64,000 nt of DNA. It comes from Virgisporangium ochraceum. Lineage in GTDB: Bacteria; Actinomycetota; Actinomycetes; Mycobacteriales; Micromonosporaceae. A program made the position numbers and the translations under genes. Of this stretch, positions 35,101 to 42,887 are shown one piece after another. How positions within the stretch are numbered: position 1 is the first letter of the stretch; every line of letters begins with the position of its first letter. The notes under the pieces are model-generated. The model searched no databases, had not been told where the DNA came from, and was given only the letters and a program-made list of their open reading frames with translations. The stretch covers positions 1-64,000 of the forward strand of contig NZ_BOPH01000097.1 in NCBI RefSeq assembly GCF_016863655.1, written 5' to 3'.

Positions 35101-35817
35101 CTCGCGGTCGCGGGCATGTGGGAGGCGTGGCGGCAACCGGCGGCGGCGACCCGCGTCGTGGAGGCGCGCGCCCTGGAGGTGGCCGCCCACGCGGCCGCGG
35201 CGCTCGCGTTCGTGCTGGCCACCGGCCACAGTGGACACACGGCCGGCATCTGCACGGTGTGGGGCCTCGCGATCGGGCTGCGGGCACTGCTCCCCGGACA
35301 GGGCACCGACGCGCGCCGCTACCGCGTCGTCGCCGCGACCACGGTGGAACTGGTGGCGTACTGGCTGCTGCTGGCCGAGAACGGGGTGTCGGTCGTCGAG
35401 GCGTACACAGTGCCGGCGGCGGCCGTGGCGACCCTGGCCGGCTGGCTCGCCGCGCGGCGCAGGCCCGGCCTGTCCAGCTGGGCGGCGTACGGACCGGCGC
35501 TGATCGCGGCGTTCGCGCCGAGCCTCGCCGTGGTCATGCCCGAGGAGGGTGCGCCGGTGCGCCGGCTCGCGCTCGGGGTGGCCGCGGTGGCGGTGGTGCT
35601 GGTCGGTGCCCGGTGGCGGCTGCGGGCGCCGTTCGTGGTCGGCGGCGCCGTGCTGGCACTGCTGGCCGTGCACGAGGTCGCGCTCGTGTGGGACCTGATC
35701 CCGCGCTGGGCGCCGCTCGCCGCCGCCGGCCTGGTCCTCGTCGCCGTGGCGACGACGTACGAGCGCCGGCGCCGCGACCTGGCCCGGCTGGTTGGCGTCG
35801 TGGGCCGCATGCACTGA
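32158..35817 (+). CDS. Very large polytopic membrane protein (SCO7613-like) with N-terminal zinc ribbon
   Basis: About 1219 residues. The N-terminus carries a CPRC...CGTC zinc ribbon and a short helical region (LADLAVQIRNLTAAAEAARRHH), followed by more than 30 hydrophobic segments to the C-terminus. This matches the actinobacterial SCO7613 C-terminal domain membrane proteins, which have no assigned function. Extremely rich in Ala/Val/Gly. In-frame starts are ATG 32122, 32146 and 32158; the first abuts a hairpin, so 32158 (MVEGFPGDG) is preferred, but none has a clear ribosome binding site. Confidence 0.8.
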   Translation: MVEGFPGDGSTAYACPRCGATADAVRGCGTCGGPPEPEGRELADLAVQIRNLTAAAEAARRHHLQLMEQVRLAWTRYHVLVGAVRSRGVRAPGGGAASSAGGAAPVGAAPPVGAEPWPGRHEVGPAPEASPRTVQNLLFILGGLLLGSAAVVFTAVAWASFGVGGRAAILAAVTVLTMLVPPLVLRRRLTATAETFAALGLLLVVLDGYAAHRVNLFGLADAVDPTTYAGLVAAVTVVVAAGYAAVTGLAGPRFVALVVAQPVVPLLVAAYGLGPAAWAAVFAAVAGPDVMAASVGVRGRGEPGRSDTAAEAPPADAAPAAGDGVALAWRVLAWVLAAVAGAVAAGSTLLALAVAGSVPEALWAAGAATVVAGVLMLAATRVPASAVAALLASLAVVGWAGAAVWAAAVAWPDHALVAAAVVTLTVAAATANPLVARRRGWTGTGPAAGALVVTGWVGLVVAGLVVHAAGSTAVRGFPAWHASLRTSTVLDWQLPAAVVMVAAAAAVLVHRYAAAGRPAVVGVGAAVLVALAAPAVFPVPWWTPALVDCALTAAFAVVVARASGTRAAAVFGVGAGVLVAHAVPAGLGRPGGTAAVTGLVVVGGAVVAVLARVPVVRTVAVTLVVLAVPACAAAVGEVVAGPVRIAHTPVALGCAVVGLLAGAGWLVVPRVAGSASAFAAARASVAAGLGVTAAAVAVADVPFGVVAALAVLCTVVVAGAVAGVADQRPAAGAVGTGARRLLVGAVPVGVVAAVAVTPTAALVWAAPYLWLAAVWEGTVTDSGLAPGQPDLMFDTGVAFDAGPAAVALGILTLAAGLLGWGYAAGRATPTHPDVRPLWTVVTAALPPATLTALATATALDAPWPTVPAISLAAGLGTLLLLALVPRARQPRLPFAGVMAVCSVGAGLAGSLAARATTLAALGAVVVVAAVCGAAGRTHAARVAGWLTAAAGGTAFAYASGAAVDLPTHLTAYRVLLAAAVALAVAGMWEAWRQPAAATRVVEARALEVAAHAAAALAFVLATGHSGHTAGICTVWGLAIGLRALLPGQGTDARRYRVVAATTVELVAYWLLLAENGVSVVEAYTVPAAAVATLAGWLAARRRPGLSSWAAYGPALIAAFAPSLAVVMPEEGAPVRRLALGVAAVAVVLVGARWRLRAPFVVGGAVLALLAVHEVALVWDLIPRWAPLAAAGLVLVAVATTYERRRRDLARLVGVVGRMH

Positions 35818-35824
35818 CCAGCCT

Positions 35825-35892
35825 GTGCCAAGGTGGCACCATCGTGTGCCATACCCCCTTGTCGGTGTGCCATGAGTGTGCCACTATGGCAC
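35825..35892. promoter_or_regulatory. Multi-site operator of the RHH regulator (GTGCCA repeats)
   Basis: Two perfect inverted repeats, GTGCCA-N3-TGGCAC, at 35825-35839 and 35878-35892, plus two isolated GTGCCA half-sites at 35846-35851 and 35867-35872. Six copies of one hexamer in 68 bp directly before, and overlapping, the start region of a ribbon-helix-helix gene strongly suggest cooperative autoregulation by that protein. Confidence 0.78.
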
Positions 35893-35894
35893 GC

Positions 35895-36413
35895 ATGGAT
35901 CTGACCACGTACGTGAACAACCTCGGCCGCGAGTTCGCCGCGCTGGCCGAGGCGGGCGGCGAGGACGCGCGTGCGCTGGTCGAGCGCCTCACCGGTCCGC
36001 TGGAGTCGGCGATCCGGATGACGCTGCTGGAGGCGCTGTCGGCCGCCGCCGACGAGATCACCCGCGACCTGGCACCCGGGTCGGTCGAGATGCGGCTGCG
36101 GGGCCGCGACCCGAACTTCGTCGTGACGCCACCGGCCACCGAACCGGCCGGGTCCACCGCCGGCGACACCGCCCCGGCGGCGGACGGCGCCGAGCCGCTC
36201 CTCGGCGAGGACGGCCCGGCCGCGCGGATCAACGTCCGCATGCCCGAGCAGCTCAAGGCCGCGATCGAGGAGGCCGCGGCCAGGGAGGGCCGCTCGGTCA
36301 ACGCGTGGCTCGCCCGGGCGGCGGCCACCGCCCTGCAGCGGTCCGAGCCCACGCCGCGCACCGAGCCGGTCGGCGCGAAGGGTGCCCGGCGCCTGACCGG
36401 CTGGGTCCGCTAG
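35895..36413 (+). CDS. Ribbon-helix-helix (HicB/Arc-like) transcriptional regulator
   Basis: A 172-residue protein with a helical N-terminal region (MDLTTYVNNLGREFAALAEAG), an acidic Pro/Ala linker, and a C-terminal RHH DNA-binding domain: ARINVRMPEQLKAAIEEAA followed by GRSVNAWLARAAATAL. Such proteins are annotated HicB-family antitoxins, but no HicA toxin is adjacent. ATG 35886 lies inside the operator repeat, so ATG 35895 is preferred. It heads an operon with a DUF4097 protein and an ABC exporter and probably represses it through the GTGCCA sites. Confidence 0.8.
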   Translation: MDLTTYVNNLGREFAALAEAGGEDARALVERLTGPLESAIRMTLLEALSAAADEITRDLAPGSVEMRLRGRDPNFVVTPPATEPAGSTAGDTAPAADGAEPLLGEDGPAARINVRMPEQLKAAIEEAAAREGRSVNAWLARAAATALQRSEPTPRTEPVGAKGARRLTGWVR

Positions 36414-36462
36414 CGCTCCGACCGGCACAAACAGCTCACCGACCCGTGAAGTGGGGACAACC

Positions 36463-37326
36463 ATGCCAACTTTCGACACACCGAAATCGATATCCGTCAC
36501 TGTCGAGCTGAGCGTCGGAGCCGTGCGGATCGCCGCCAGCGACCGCACCGACACCGTCGTCGAGGTCCGGCCGAGCGACGAGACCGACGAGTCCGACGTG
36601 CAGGCCGCCCGCCAGGTCCGCGTCGACTACGCCAACGGCACGCTGCGGATCACCGGCCCCAAGGGACGGATGTTCGACTTCTCCCGCAAGACGCGGTCGG
36701 TCGTGGTCTCGGTCGACGTGCCCACCGGGTCGGAGGTGTCGGCCGAGACCCAGATGGGCGACTTCCGCTGCACCGGTCGGCTGGGCGCGTCCCGGTTCCG
36801 GAGCTCGGCCGGCAACGTGTGGCTCGACCGCACCGGCCCGCTGCGACTGAGCACGTCCGCCGGTCACGTCACCGTCGACGCCGTCGACGGCGACGCCGAG
36901 ATCAGCACCGGCAGCGGCAAGGTCCAGGTGGGACGCGTCGACGGCGCGGCCGTGGTCAAGAACTCCAACGGCGAGACCGTCATCGACGCGGTGACCGGCG
37001 ACGCGCGGGTCCGCAGCGCCAACGGCGACATCACCGTCGGGCGGGCCGGTGCCGGTGTCGACGCCAAGACGTCCATGGGCCGCATCCGTCTCGGCGAGAT
37101 CGCCCGCGGCGAGGTCGTGCTCGCGTCGTCGATGGGCGAGCTGGAGATCGGCATCGCCGCCGGCACCGCCGCGTGGCTCGACCTCGACACCGGCTTCGGA
37201 CACGTGCGCAACCTGCTCGACCCCGCCGACCGCCCCGCCGAGACCGACGAGACCGTCGAGGTACGCGGCCGCACCACCTACGGCGACATCACCATCCAGC
37301 GCTCCCGGAAGGACCCATCACCATGA
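36463..37326 (+). CDS. DUF4097 beta-strand-repeat protein
   Basis: A 287-residue protein made of regularly repeated short beta-strands (GNVWLDRTGPLRLSTSAGHVTVDAVDGDAEISTGSGKV-type units), characteristic of DUF4097/DUF4098 right-handed solenoids. No signal peptide or membrane span. These proteins are commonly encoded between an RHH regulator and a two-gene ABC exporter in actinobacteria; their role is unknown. It overlaps the ABC ATPase gene by ATGA. Confidence 0.85.
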   Translation: MPTFDTPKSISVTVELSVGAVRIAASDRTDTVVEVRPSDETDESDVQAARQVRVDYANGTLRITGPKGRMFDFSRKTRSVVVSVDVPTGSEVSAETQMGDFRCTGRLGASRFRSSAGNVWLDRTGPLRLSTSAGHVTVDAVDGDAEISTGSGKVQVGRVDGAAVVKNSNGETVIDAVTGDARVRSANGDITVGRAGAGVDAKTSMGRIRLGEIARGEVVLASSMGELEIGIAAGTAAWLDLDTGFGHVRNLLDPADRPAETDETVEVRGRTTYGDITIQRSRKDPSP

Positions 37327-38075
37327 CCGACCTCGCTATCCGGGTGGAGGGACTGCGCAGGTCCTTCGGCGACCTGGACGTCCTGAAGGGCGTCGACTTC
37401 GGTGTGCGACGCGGCGAGATCTTCGCGTTGCTCGGCTCGAACGGCGCCGGCAAGACCACCGTCGTCAGGATCTGCGCGACGCTGCTGCGACCCGACGGCG
37501 GCACCGTGCGGGTGGGCGGGTTCGACCCGGTCACCCAGGCCGGCAGGGTCCGCGAGTCGATCAGCCTCACCGGCCAGTTCGCCGCCGTCGACGCGATGCT
37601 GACGGGACGCGAGAACCTGGTGCTGATCGCCCGGCTCCGCGGGGTCGCCGACCCCGGGAAGGCGGCGGCCGACCTGCTCGACCGGTTCCGGCTCACCGAC
37701 GCCGCCGACCGCCGCGCCGGCACCTACTCCGGCGGCATGACCCGTCGCCTCGACATCGCGATGAGCCTCGTCGGCTCACCCGCCGTGATCTTCCTGGACG
37801 AGCCGACCACCGGCCTGGACCCGGAGGCGCGCATCGAGGTCTGGCGGACGGTGAAGGAGCTCGCCGACGGCGGCACCACCATCCTGCTGACCACCCAGTA
37901 CCTGGACGAGGCCGAGCAGCTCGCCGACCGGATCGCGATCCTCCACGGTGGACGGATCATCGCCGACGGCACGCTCGCCGACCTCAAGAGGCTGTTCCCG
38001 CCCGCGAAGGTCGAGTACGTCGAGAAGCAGCCGTCCCTGGAAGAGATCTTTCTAGCCATCGTGGGGAAGTCATGA
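37323..38075 (+). CDS. ABC exporter ATP-binding protein (DrrA-like)
   Basis: A 250-residue ATPase with Walker A GSNGAGKTTVV, the Q-loop SLTGQFAAVD, signature YSGGMTRRLDIA, Walker B VIFLDEPTTGLDPE and an H-loop replaced by Gln (LLTTQYLDEAEQ). The TTQYL and SGGMTRR variants are typical of the DrrA drug-exporter subfamily. Pairs with the downstream permease (ATGA overlap). Confidence 0.93.
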   Translation: MTDLAIRVEGLRRSFGDLDVLKGVDFGVRRGEIFALLGSNGAGKTTVVRICATLLRPDGGTVRVGGFDPVTQAGRVRESISLTGQFAAVDAMLTGRENLVLIARLRGVADPGKAAADLLDRFRLTDAADRRAGTYSGGMTRRLDIAMSLVGSPAVIFLDEPTTGLDPEARIEVWRTVKELADGGTTILLTTQYLDEAEQLADRIAILHGGRIIADGTLADLKRLFPPAKVEYVEKQPSLEEIFLAIVGKS

Positions 38076-38824
38076 CAACGTTGCGCCACACCGGCATCCT
38101 GTTCGGGCGCTCGATGCGTCACATCCTGCGCAGCCCCGACACCATCATCACCGTGACGATCACGCCGCTCGTGCTGATGCTGCTGTTCGTCTACGTCTTC
38201 GGCGGCGCGATCCGCACCGGCACCGACAACTACGTGCAGTACCTGCTGCCGGGCATCCTCCTGATCGCGATCGCCAGCGGCATCTCCTACACGGCGTTCC
38301 GGCTGTTCACCGACGTGCAGCAGGGGCTGTTCACCCGGTTCCACTCGATGCCCATCGGTCGATCGGCGATCCTGTGGGCGCACGTGCTGACCTCGTTGGT
38401 GTCCAACGCGGTCTCCGTGGTCATCCTGATCCTCGTGGCGGTCGCGATGGGCTTCCGGTCGAGCGTCGGCGTGCTGCCCTGGCTCGCCGTGACGGGCATC
38501 CTGGCCCTGTTCACCCTGGCGCTGACCTGGCTCGCGGTCATCCCCGGGCTGACCGCGAAGTCCATCGACGGCGCCAGTGCGTTCGCCTACCCGCTGATCT
38601 TCCTGCCGTTCATCAGCTCCGCGTTCGTCCCGACCGACACCATGCCGACGCCGGTGCGGGTCTTCGCGGAGAACCAGCCGGTCACCTCGCTCGTGGAGAC
38701 CCTGCAGTCGCTGCTGAACGACCGGCCCGTGGGCTCCGACATCTGGGTGGCGCTGGGGTGGTGCGTCGGCATCGCGGTGGTCGCGTACCTGTTCGCCATG
38801 CGGGCCTACCGCCGGGCCACCTGA
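38072..38824 (+). CDS. ABC-2 type exporter permease (DrrB-like)
   Basis: A 250-residue ABC-2 permease with six spans, the N-terminal amphipathic helix (GILFGRSMRHILRSPD) and the conserved NPTTxLVE-like end of this family seen as ENQPVTSLVETLQ. With the preceding ATPase it probably exports a drug, lipid or other hydrophobic molecule. The operon RHH-DUF4097-ATPase-permease is likely induced when the RHH protein is released. Confidence 0.92.
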   Translation: MTTLRHTGILFGRSMRHILRSPDTIITVTITPLVLMLLFVYVFGGAIRTGTDNYVQYLLPGILLIAIASGISYTAFRLFTDVQQGLFTRFHSMPIGRSAILWAHVLTSLVSNAVSVVILILVAVAMGFRSSVGVLPWLAVTGILALFTLALTWLAVIPGLTAKSIDGASAFAYPLIFLPFISSAFVPTDTMPTPVRVFAENQPVTSLVETLQSLLNDRPVGSDIWVALGWCVGIAVVAYLFAMRAYRRAT

Positions 38825-38841
38825 CCGCTAGCGTGACGACG

Positions 38842-39540
38842 ATGAGCGCGGTACAGGCCGTCCTGTTCGACACCTTCGGCACCGTCGTCGACTGGCGGAC
38901 CGGGATCAGCACGGCCGTCCGCGCCCATCACACCGGGATCGACGCCGACGCCTTCGCCGACGCCTGGCGGGCGCGGTACCAGACGTCCATGGAGCCCGTC
39001 CGGCGCGGCGACCGGCCGTTCACCACGCTCACCCGGCTCCACCGGGAGAACCTCACCGCGACGCTCGACGAGTTCGGGCTGCGCCTCACCCCGGCGGAGA
39101 CCGACCGGCTCAACCGGGCGTGGGAACGGCTGCCGCCGTGGCCGGACAGCGTCGAGGGGCTCACCCTGGTCCGGCGGCACCGCATCATCGGACCGCTGTC
39201 CAACGGCAACGTCGGCCTCCTCGCCCGGATGGCGCGCCACGCCGGACTGCCCTGGGACGTCGTCATCGGCTCCGACGTCACCCGCCGGTACAAGCCGCAA
39301 CCCGAGGCCTACCTCCGCGCCGTCACCCTGCTCGAGCTCGAACCCGCACAGGTGATGCTGGTCGCCGCGCACAACGACGACCTCGCCGCCGCCCGCGCCG
39401 TCGGGCTCGCCACCGCGTTCGTCCCCCGCCCCACCGAGCACGGACCGGCGCAGACCACCGACCTGGCCCCCGGGTCCGACTGGGATGTCGTCGCCGCGGA
39501 CCTGGTCGACCTCGCCCACCGGCTCACGCCGCGGTCGTGA
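38842..39540 (+). CDS. HAD-superfamily hydrolase (haloacid dehalogenase type II-like)
   Basis: A 232-residue HAD hydrolase with nucleophile motif VLFDTFGTVVDW (first Asp), motif II GPLSNGNVGLL, motif III KPQPEAYLRAV and motif IV AAHNDDLAAARAVG. The FDxFGTxxDW form is characteristic of 2-haloacid dehalogenase-type proteins; the natural substrate may be a phosphate ester or haloacid. Short gap after the permease, same strand. Confidence 0.87.
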   Translation: MSAVQAVLFDTFGTVVDWRTGISTAVRAHHTGIDADAFADAWRARYQTSMEPVRRGDRPFTTLTRLHRENLTATLDEFGLRLTPAETDRLNRAWERLPPWPDSVEGLTLVRRHRIIGPLSNGNVGLLARMARHAGLPWDVVIGSDVTRRYKPQPEAYLRAVTLLELEPAQVMLVAAHNDDLAAARAVGLATAFVPRPTEHGPAQTTDLAPGSDWDVVAADLVDLAHRLTPRS

Positions 39541-39589
39541 TGCCGACACCGTTTTCCCCGATGGTGGGTCATCCGGCCACCATGAGCGG

Positions 39590-40150
39590 ATGCCTCTCTT
39601 CGACCGGCTCCGCCGCGATCCTGCGGTGCGCCAGCTCCGCCGCAACCCCGTGCTGGCGCTCCGGACGGCGTCGGTCCCGACGCGGTCGAGCGGAGTGCGC
39701 GGGAGTGGTCGCCGCGGCCCGTCCGCGATCCGGACGGTCTGCTGCTGGGCCCGAACACGCGGCTGTGCGGGCCGATCGGGCGCACCGACGAGCGCTGGCG
39801 GGCGGCCTCCATCCCGACGGACGCCGCGGCCTGCTACGTCGCCGTCGTTCCACCGGAGCTGCCGACGCGCCTGTACTGCCGGGGTGACCTGATCGTCGGG
39901 CTGCGCCGCCGGCTCGGCGGCTGGTGCCGCTTCGAGGACGGGGAGGAGTGGCGCGACCGGACCTACCAGGAGGCGCGGCACCTGTGCGTCCACGCCCCGG
40001 TGACGCTGTCGCCCGACGACGCCGTCCGGGTGCTCTCCGACGACCTTCCCGGGCTGCGCCACACCGACTCCGAGTGGGACACGTACGAGCTGAGCTCCGA
40101 GCGGGTGCGGATCGACGTGGCCCCGGAGGAGGAGCTGTACCCGGCGACCT
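39590..40150 (+). pseudogene. Unrecognised gene broken by a frameshift
   Basis: A natural-looking N-terminus (MPLFDRLRRDPAVRQLRRNP) starts at ATG 39590, but around 39660 the coding frame changes. A different frame then reads DAVERSAREWSPRPVRDPDG, AASIPTDAAACYVAVVPPEL and PTRLYCRGDLIVGLRRRLGG up to PEEELYP near 40145. Past that point neither frame continues sensibly, and the tail of another gene follows. It looks like an unknown soluble protein with one indel and a lost C-terminus. Function unknown. Confidence 0.45.
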
Positions 40151-40334
40151 CGTGCTCTTCTACACCTACGGGCTCGTCGAGCACCGGCCGGGCAGCACGG
40201 TCGACCCGTCCGAGGCGATCGGCCGGACCCTGTCGGCCATGTCGACGGCGGGACAGATGTCCCGGCTGCGCGACCTGGCGCCCTACGCGAGCCCCGACGA
40301 CGACGCCTGCACGTTGGCCGTCCGGGTCTGCTGA
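40142..40334 (+). pseudogene. C-terminal remnant of a SpoIIE-type PP2C phosphatase
   Basis: About 63 residues in a third frame resemble the end of SpoIIE/RsbU-type phosphatases: GDLVLFYTYGLVEHRPGST (family: GDxLLLYTDGLVE) and SPDDDACTLAVRV (family: DDxTLLxVRV). The metal Asp of YTDG is Tyr here, and the upstream catalytic domain is absent. Its end overlaps the 3' end of the opposing TetR gene. A degraded fragment joined to the unrecognised broken gene. Confidence 0.45.
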
Positions 40335-40972
40335 CGCAGGGCCTGGAAGCTCGCCCACACGTTGTCGACGAAGTAGCGCGCCACCTGCTCCCGGCTGATG
40401 TCCGGGTGGGCGAGCCACCAGTGGCCGAGCTGCTCGGCGCTGCCGGACGAGGCGTGGGCGAACGCGTCGACCTGCTGCTGGTCGTGCCCGGGCAGGTGCG
40501 CCTCGAACAGGTCGGCGAGCAGGTTGACGGTGCGGAACCGCTCGCGGGTCAGCTCCTCGCCCAGGGCGCTGCTGACGACGCCGCCGGGACCGAACAGCAG
40601 CTGCCACCGGCGGGGGTCGCGCTCCAGCAGCCGGTAGTACGCGTCGGCGCCGCGGCGTAGCTGTTCGAGCGGGTCGTCGGTGCCGGCGACCGCCTTCATC
40701 AGGTCGCTGTCGAACTGGCGCCGCGCGCGGCGCACACAGGCGAGGAGGATGCCCTCCTTGCTGCCGTAGTGCTCGTAGACGACGGGTCGGGTCACGCCGG
40801 CCGCGCGGGCGATGTCCTCGATGGTGGTGCGCTCGTACCCGTTGGCCAGGAACAGCTCCTCGGCGAGGTCGAGCAGTTGCTGCTCCCGCGCCGCCCGGGT
40901 CATCCGGCGCCGTCCGGTGCGCAGCGCGTCGGCGGTGACCGGTGGCTCGTCCGGTCCTGTGACGGTCTTCAC
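40283..40972 (-). CDS. TetR-family regulator (divergent to acyl-CoA synthetase)
   Basis: A 229-residue TetR repressor with an N-terminal arm, HTH at about 35-75 (TTIEDIARAAGVTRPVVYEHYGSKEGIL) and an all-helical ligand domain. GTG start at 40972. It is divergent from an acyl-CoA synthetase gene with a single 21-bp operator between them, as for actinobacterial TetR proteins that sense acyl-CoAs or fatty acids (ligand inferred). Confidence 0.88.
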   Translation of the reverse strand: MKTVTGPDEPPVTADALRTGRRRMTRAAREQQLLDLAEELFLANGYERTTIEDIARAAGVTRPVVYEHYGSKEGILLACVRRARRQFDSDLMKAVAGTDDPLEQLRRGADAYYRLLERDPRRWQLLFGPGGVVSSALGEELTRERFRTVNLLADLFEAHLPGHDQQQVDAFAHASSGSAEQLGHWWLAHPDISREQVARYFVDNVWASFQALRQQTRTANVQASSSGLA

Positions 40973-40991
40973 AACGGCAGTGTAGGACCGC

Positions 40992-41012
40992 TAACCTACG
41001 GGTCGTAAGTTA
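40992..41012. promoter_or_regulatory. TetR operator between tetR and the acyl-CoA synthetase gene
   Basis: TAACCTACG-GGT-CGTAAGTTA is a 21-bp dyad with 9-bp arms differing at one position. A further half-site (CGTAGGTA, 41018-41025) follows. Its position between the two divergent starts fits autoregulation and control of the synthetase. Confidence 0.68.
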
Positions 41013-41039
41013 CAACTCGTAGGTACCGCGGAGGTAGCG

Positions 41040-42887
41040 ATGACGACCGCCTGCACCGCTCCCGCCGACGAACTCGCCCGGTTCCCCGACCTCGAGCGCC
41101 GGTCGCCCGCCTCGCTCGGCGCGCTGTTCGCCGACCGCGTCGCCACCACGCCGGACACCGAGGCGTACCGGCGGCCCGACGGCGCGGGCGGGTGGCGTTC
41201 GCAGACGTGGGCCGAGACCGGCCGCGTCGCCGGGGAGATCGCCGCCGGCCTGCTCGCCCTCGGCGTCGCCCGCGAGGACCGGGTCGCGATCATGGCATCG
41301 ACCCGGGTCGAATGGATCGAGGTCGACCTCGGGATCATGTGCGCCGGCGCCGCCACCACGACGGTCTACCCGACGTCCACAGTGGACGAGGTCGTGCACA
41401 TTCTCGCCGACTCCGGCAGCCGCGTCGCCGTCGTGGAGAACACCGGTCACCTCGACGCGGTGCTGGCCGCCGGTTCGCCGGTCGACCGGGTCGTTCTCGT
41501 CGACGGGCCCGCACCGTCCACTATGGACCGTGTGACGACGCTGGCCGCCCTGCGCGAGCGCGGCCGCGACCTGCTCGCCGCCGCGCCGACCGCGGTCACC
41601 GACGCCACCGCCGCCGTGCGCCCCGACGACCTCGCGACGCTCATCTACACCTCCGGGACCACCGGCCGGTCCAAAGGGGTCCGGCTGCCGCACCGCAGCT
41701 GGCTCTACCAGGCCCTGGCGACGCAGGCGACCGGCCTCGCCGGCCCCGACGACGTCGGCTACCTGTGGCTGCCGATGGCGCACTCGTTCGGCAAAGGGCT
41801 GCTCGCCGCCCAGATCGCCGTCGGCCACGCCGCCGTCGTCGACGGCGACGTCTCGCGCATCATCACCAACCTGCCGGTCGTGCGGCCGACGCTGATGCCG
41901 TCGGTGCCGCGCGTCTTCGAGAAGGTGCACGCGGGTGTGGTCGCGGCCGCCCACCGCGACGGCGGGGTGAAGGCCCGGCTGTTCGACTGGGCCGTCGGGG
42001 TCGGGCTCGAGGCGGCCCGCCGCCGGGCCGCCGGTGCCGCGCCGGGACCGTGGTTGGCCGCGCGGCACGCGGTCGCCGACCGGCTCGTGTTCGCGAAGAT
42101 CCGGGACCGCTTCGGCGGCCGGATGCGCTACATGGTCTCCGGCGCCGCGAAGCTGTCCGCCGACATCAGCGAATGGTTCGACGCCATCGGCCTTCCCGTC
42201 CTGGAGGGGTACGGCCTCACCGAGACCTCCGCCGGCATCCTCGTCAACCGGCTCGACCGGCCGGAGCACGGCACCGTCGGCCGACCGCTACCCGGCTCGG
42301 AGGTCACCCTCGCCGCGGACGGCGAGATCCTCGTGCGCGGACCCGGGGTGATGCAGGGCTACCACAACCTGCCGGAGGCGACCGCCGGGACGCTCGTCGA
42401 CGGGTGGCTGCGCACCGGCGACATCGGCGAGGTGACCGCACGCGGCGCGCTGCGGGTCACCGACCGCAAGAAGGACCTCATCAAGACGGCCGGCGGCAAG
42501 TACGTGGCGCCGCAGCACGTCGAGTCGCGGTTCAAGGCGATCTGCCCGCTCGTGAGCACCGTCGTGGTGCACGGCGAGGGCCGGCCGTACATCACCGCGC
42601 TGGTCGACCTCGACGCCGACGCCGCGCGGGCGTGGGCGGCGGACAACGGCCTCGCCGGCGCGACACACGCCGAGATCGCCCGGTCGCCCCGGCTGGTCCG
42701 GGCCATCGGGGAGCGCGTCGAGGAGCTCAACGCGGGGCTCGGACGGTGGGAGAGCGTCAAGCGGTTCCGGGTGCTGGAGAGCACCCTGACCGTCGAGGGC
42801 GGCGACCTGACGCCGTCGATGAAGCTCAGGCGCCGGGCGGTGGAGCAGCGCCACGCGGCGCTCCTGGACGCGCTCTACGACGCCTGA
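41040..42887 (+). CDS. Long-chain fatty acid-CoA ligase (AMP-forming)
   Basis: A 615-residue ANL-superfamily ligase activating fatty acids through acyl-AMP to acyl-CoA. AMP-binding motif LIYTSGTTGRSKGVRLPH, YGLTETS, GWLRTGDIGE and the C-terminal hinge/lysine region DRKKDLIKTAGGKYVAP. The length and the VLEGYGLTET form are those of FadD15-like long-chain ligases. GGAGG precedes ATG 41040. Probably repressed by the divergent TetR. It converges with a hydrolase gene, overlapping by 13 bp. Confidence 0.93.
   Translation: MTTACTAPADELARFPDLERRSPASLGALFADRVATTPDTEAYRRPDGAGGWRSQTWAETGRVAGEIAAGLLALGVAREDRVAIMASTRVEWIEVDLGIMCAGAATTTVYPTSTVDEVVHILADSGSRVAVVENTGHLDAVLAAGSPVDRVVLVDGPAPSTMDRVTTLAALRERGRDLLAAAPTAVTDATAAVRPDDLATLIYTSGTTGRSKGVRLPHRSWLYQALATQATGLAGPDDVGYLWLPMAHSFGKGLLAAQIAVGHAAVVDGDVSRIITNLPVVRPTLMPSVPRVFEKVHAGVVAAAHRDGGVKARLFDWAVGVGLEAARRRAAGAAPGPWLAARHAVADRLVFAKIRDRFGGRMRYMVSGAAKLSADISEWFDAIGLPVLEGYGLTETSAGILVNRLDRPEHGTVGRPLPGSEVTLAADGEILVRGPGVMQGYHNLPEATAGTLVDGWLRTGDIGEVTARGALRVTDRKKDLIKTAGGKYVAPQHVESRFKAICPLVSTVVVHGEGRPYITALVDLDADAARAWAADNGLAGATHAEIARSPRLVRAIGERVEELNAGLGRWESVKRFRVLESTLTVEGGDLTPSMKLRRRAVEQRHAALLDALYDA

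Noticed and set aside
35895-36413. HicAB toxin-antitoxin system
   Set aside because: The RHH protein resembles HicB only in its DNA-binding end. No HicA-like double-stranded-RNA-binding toxin is encoded on either side.
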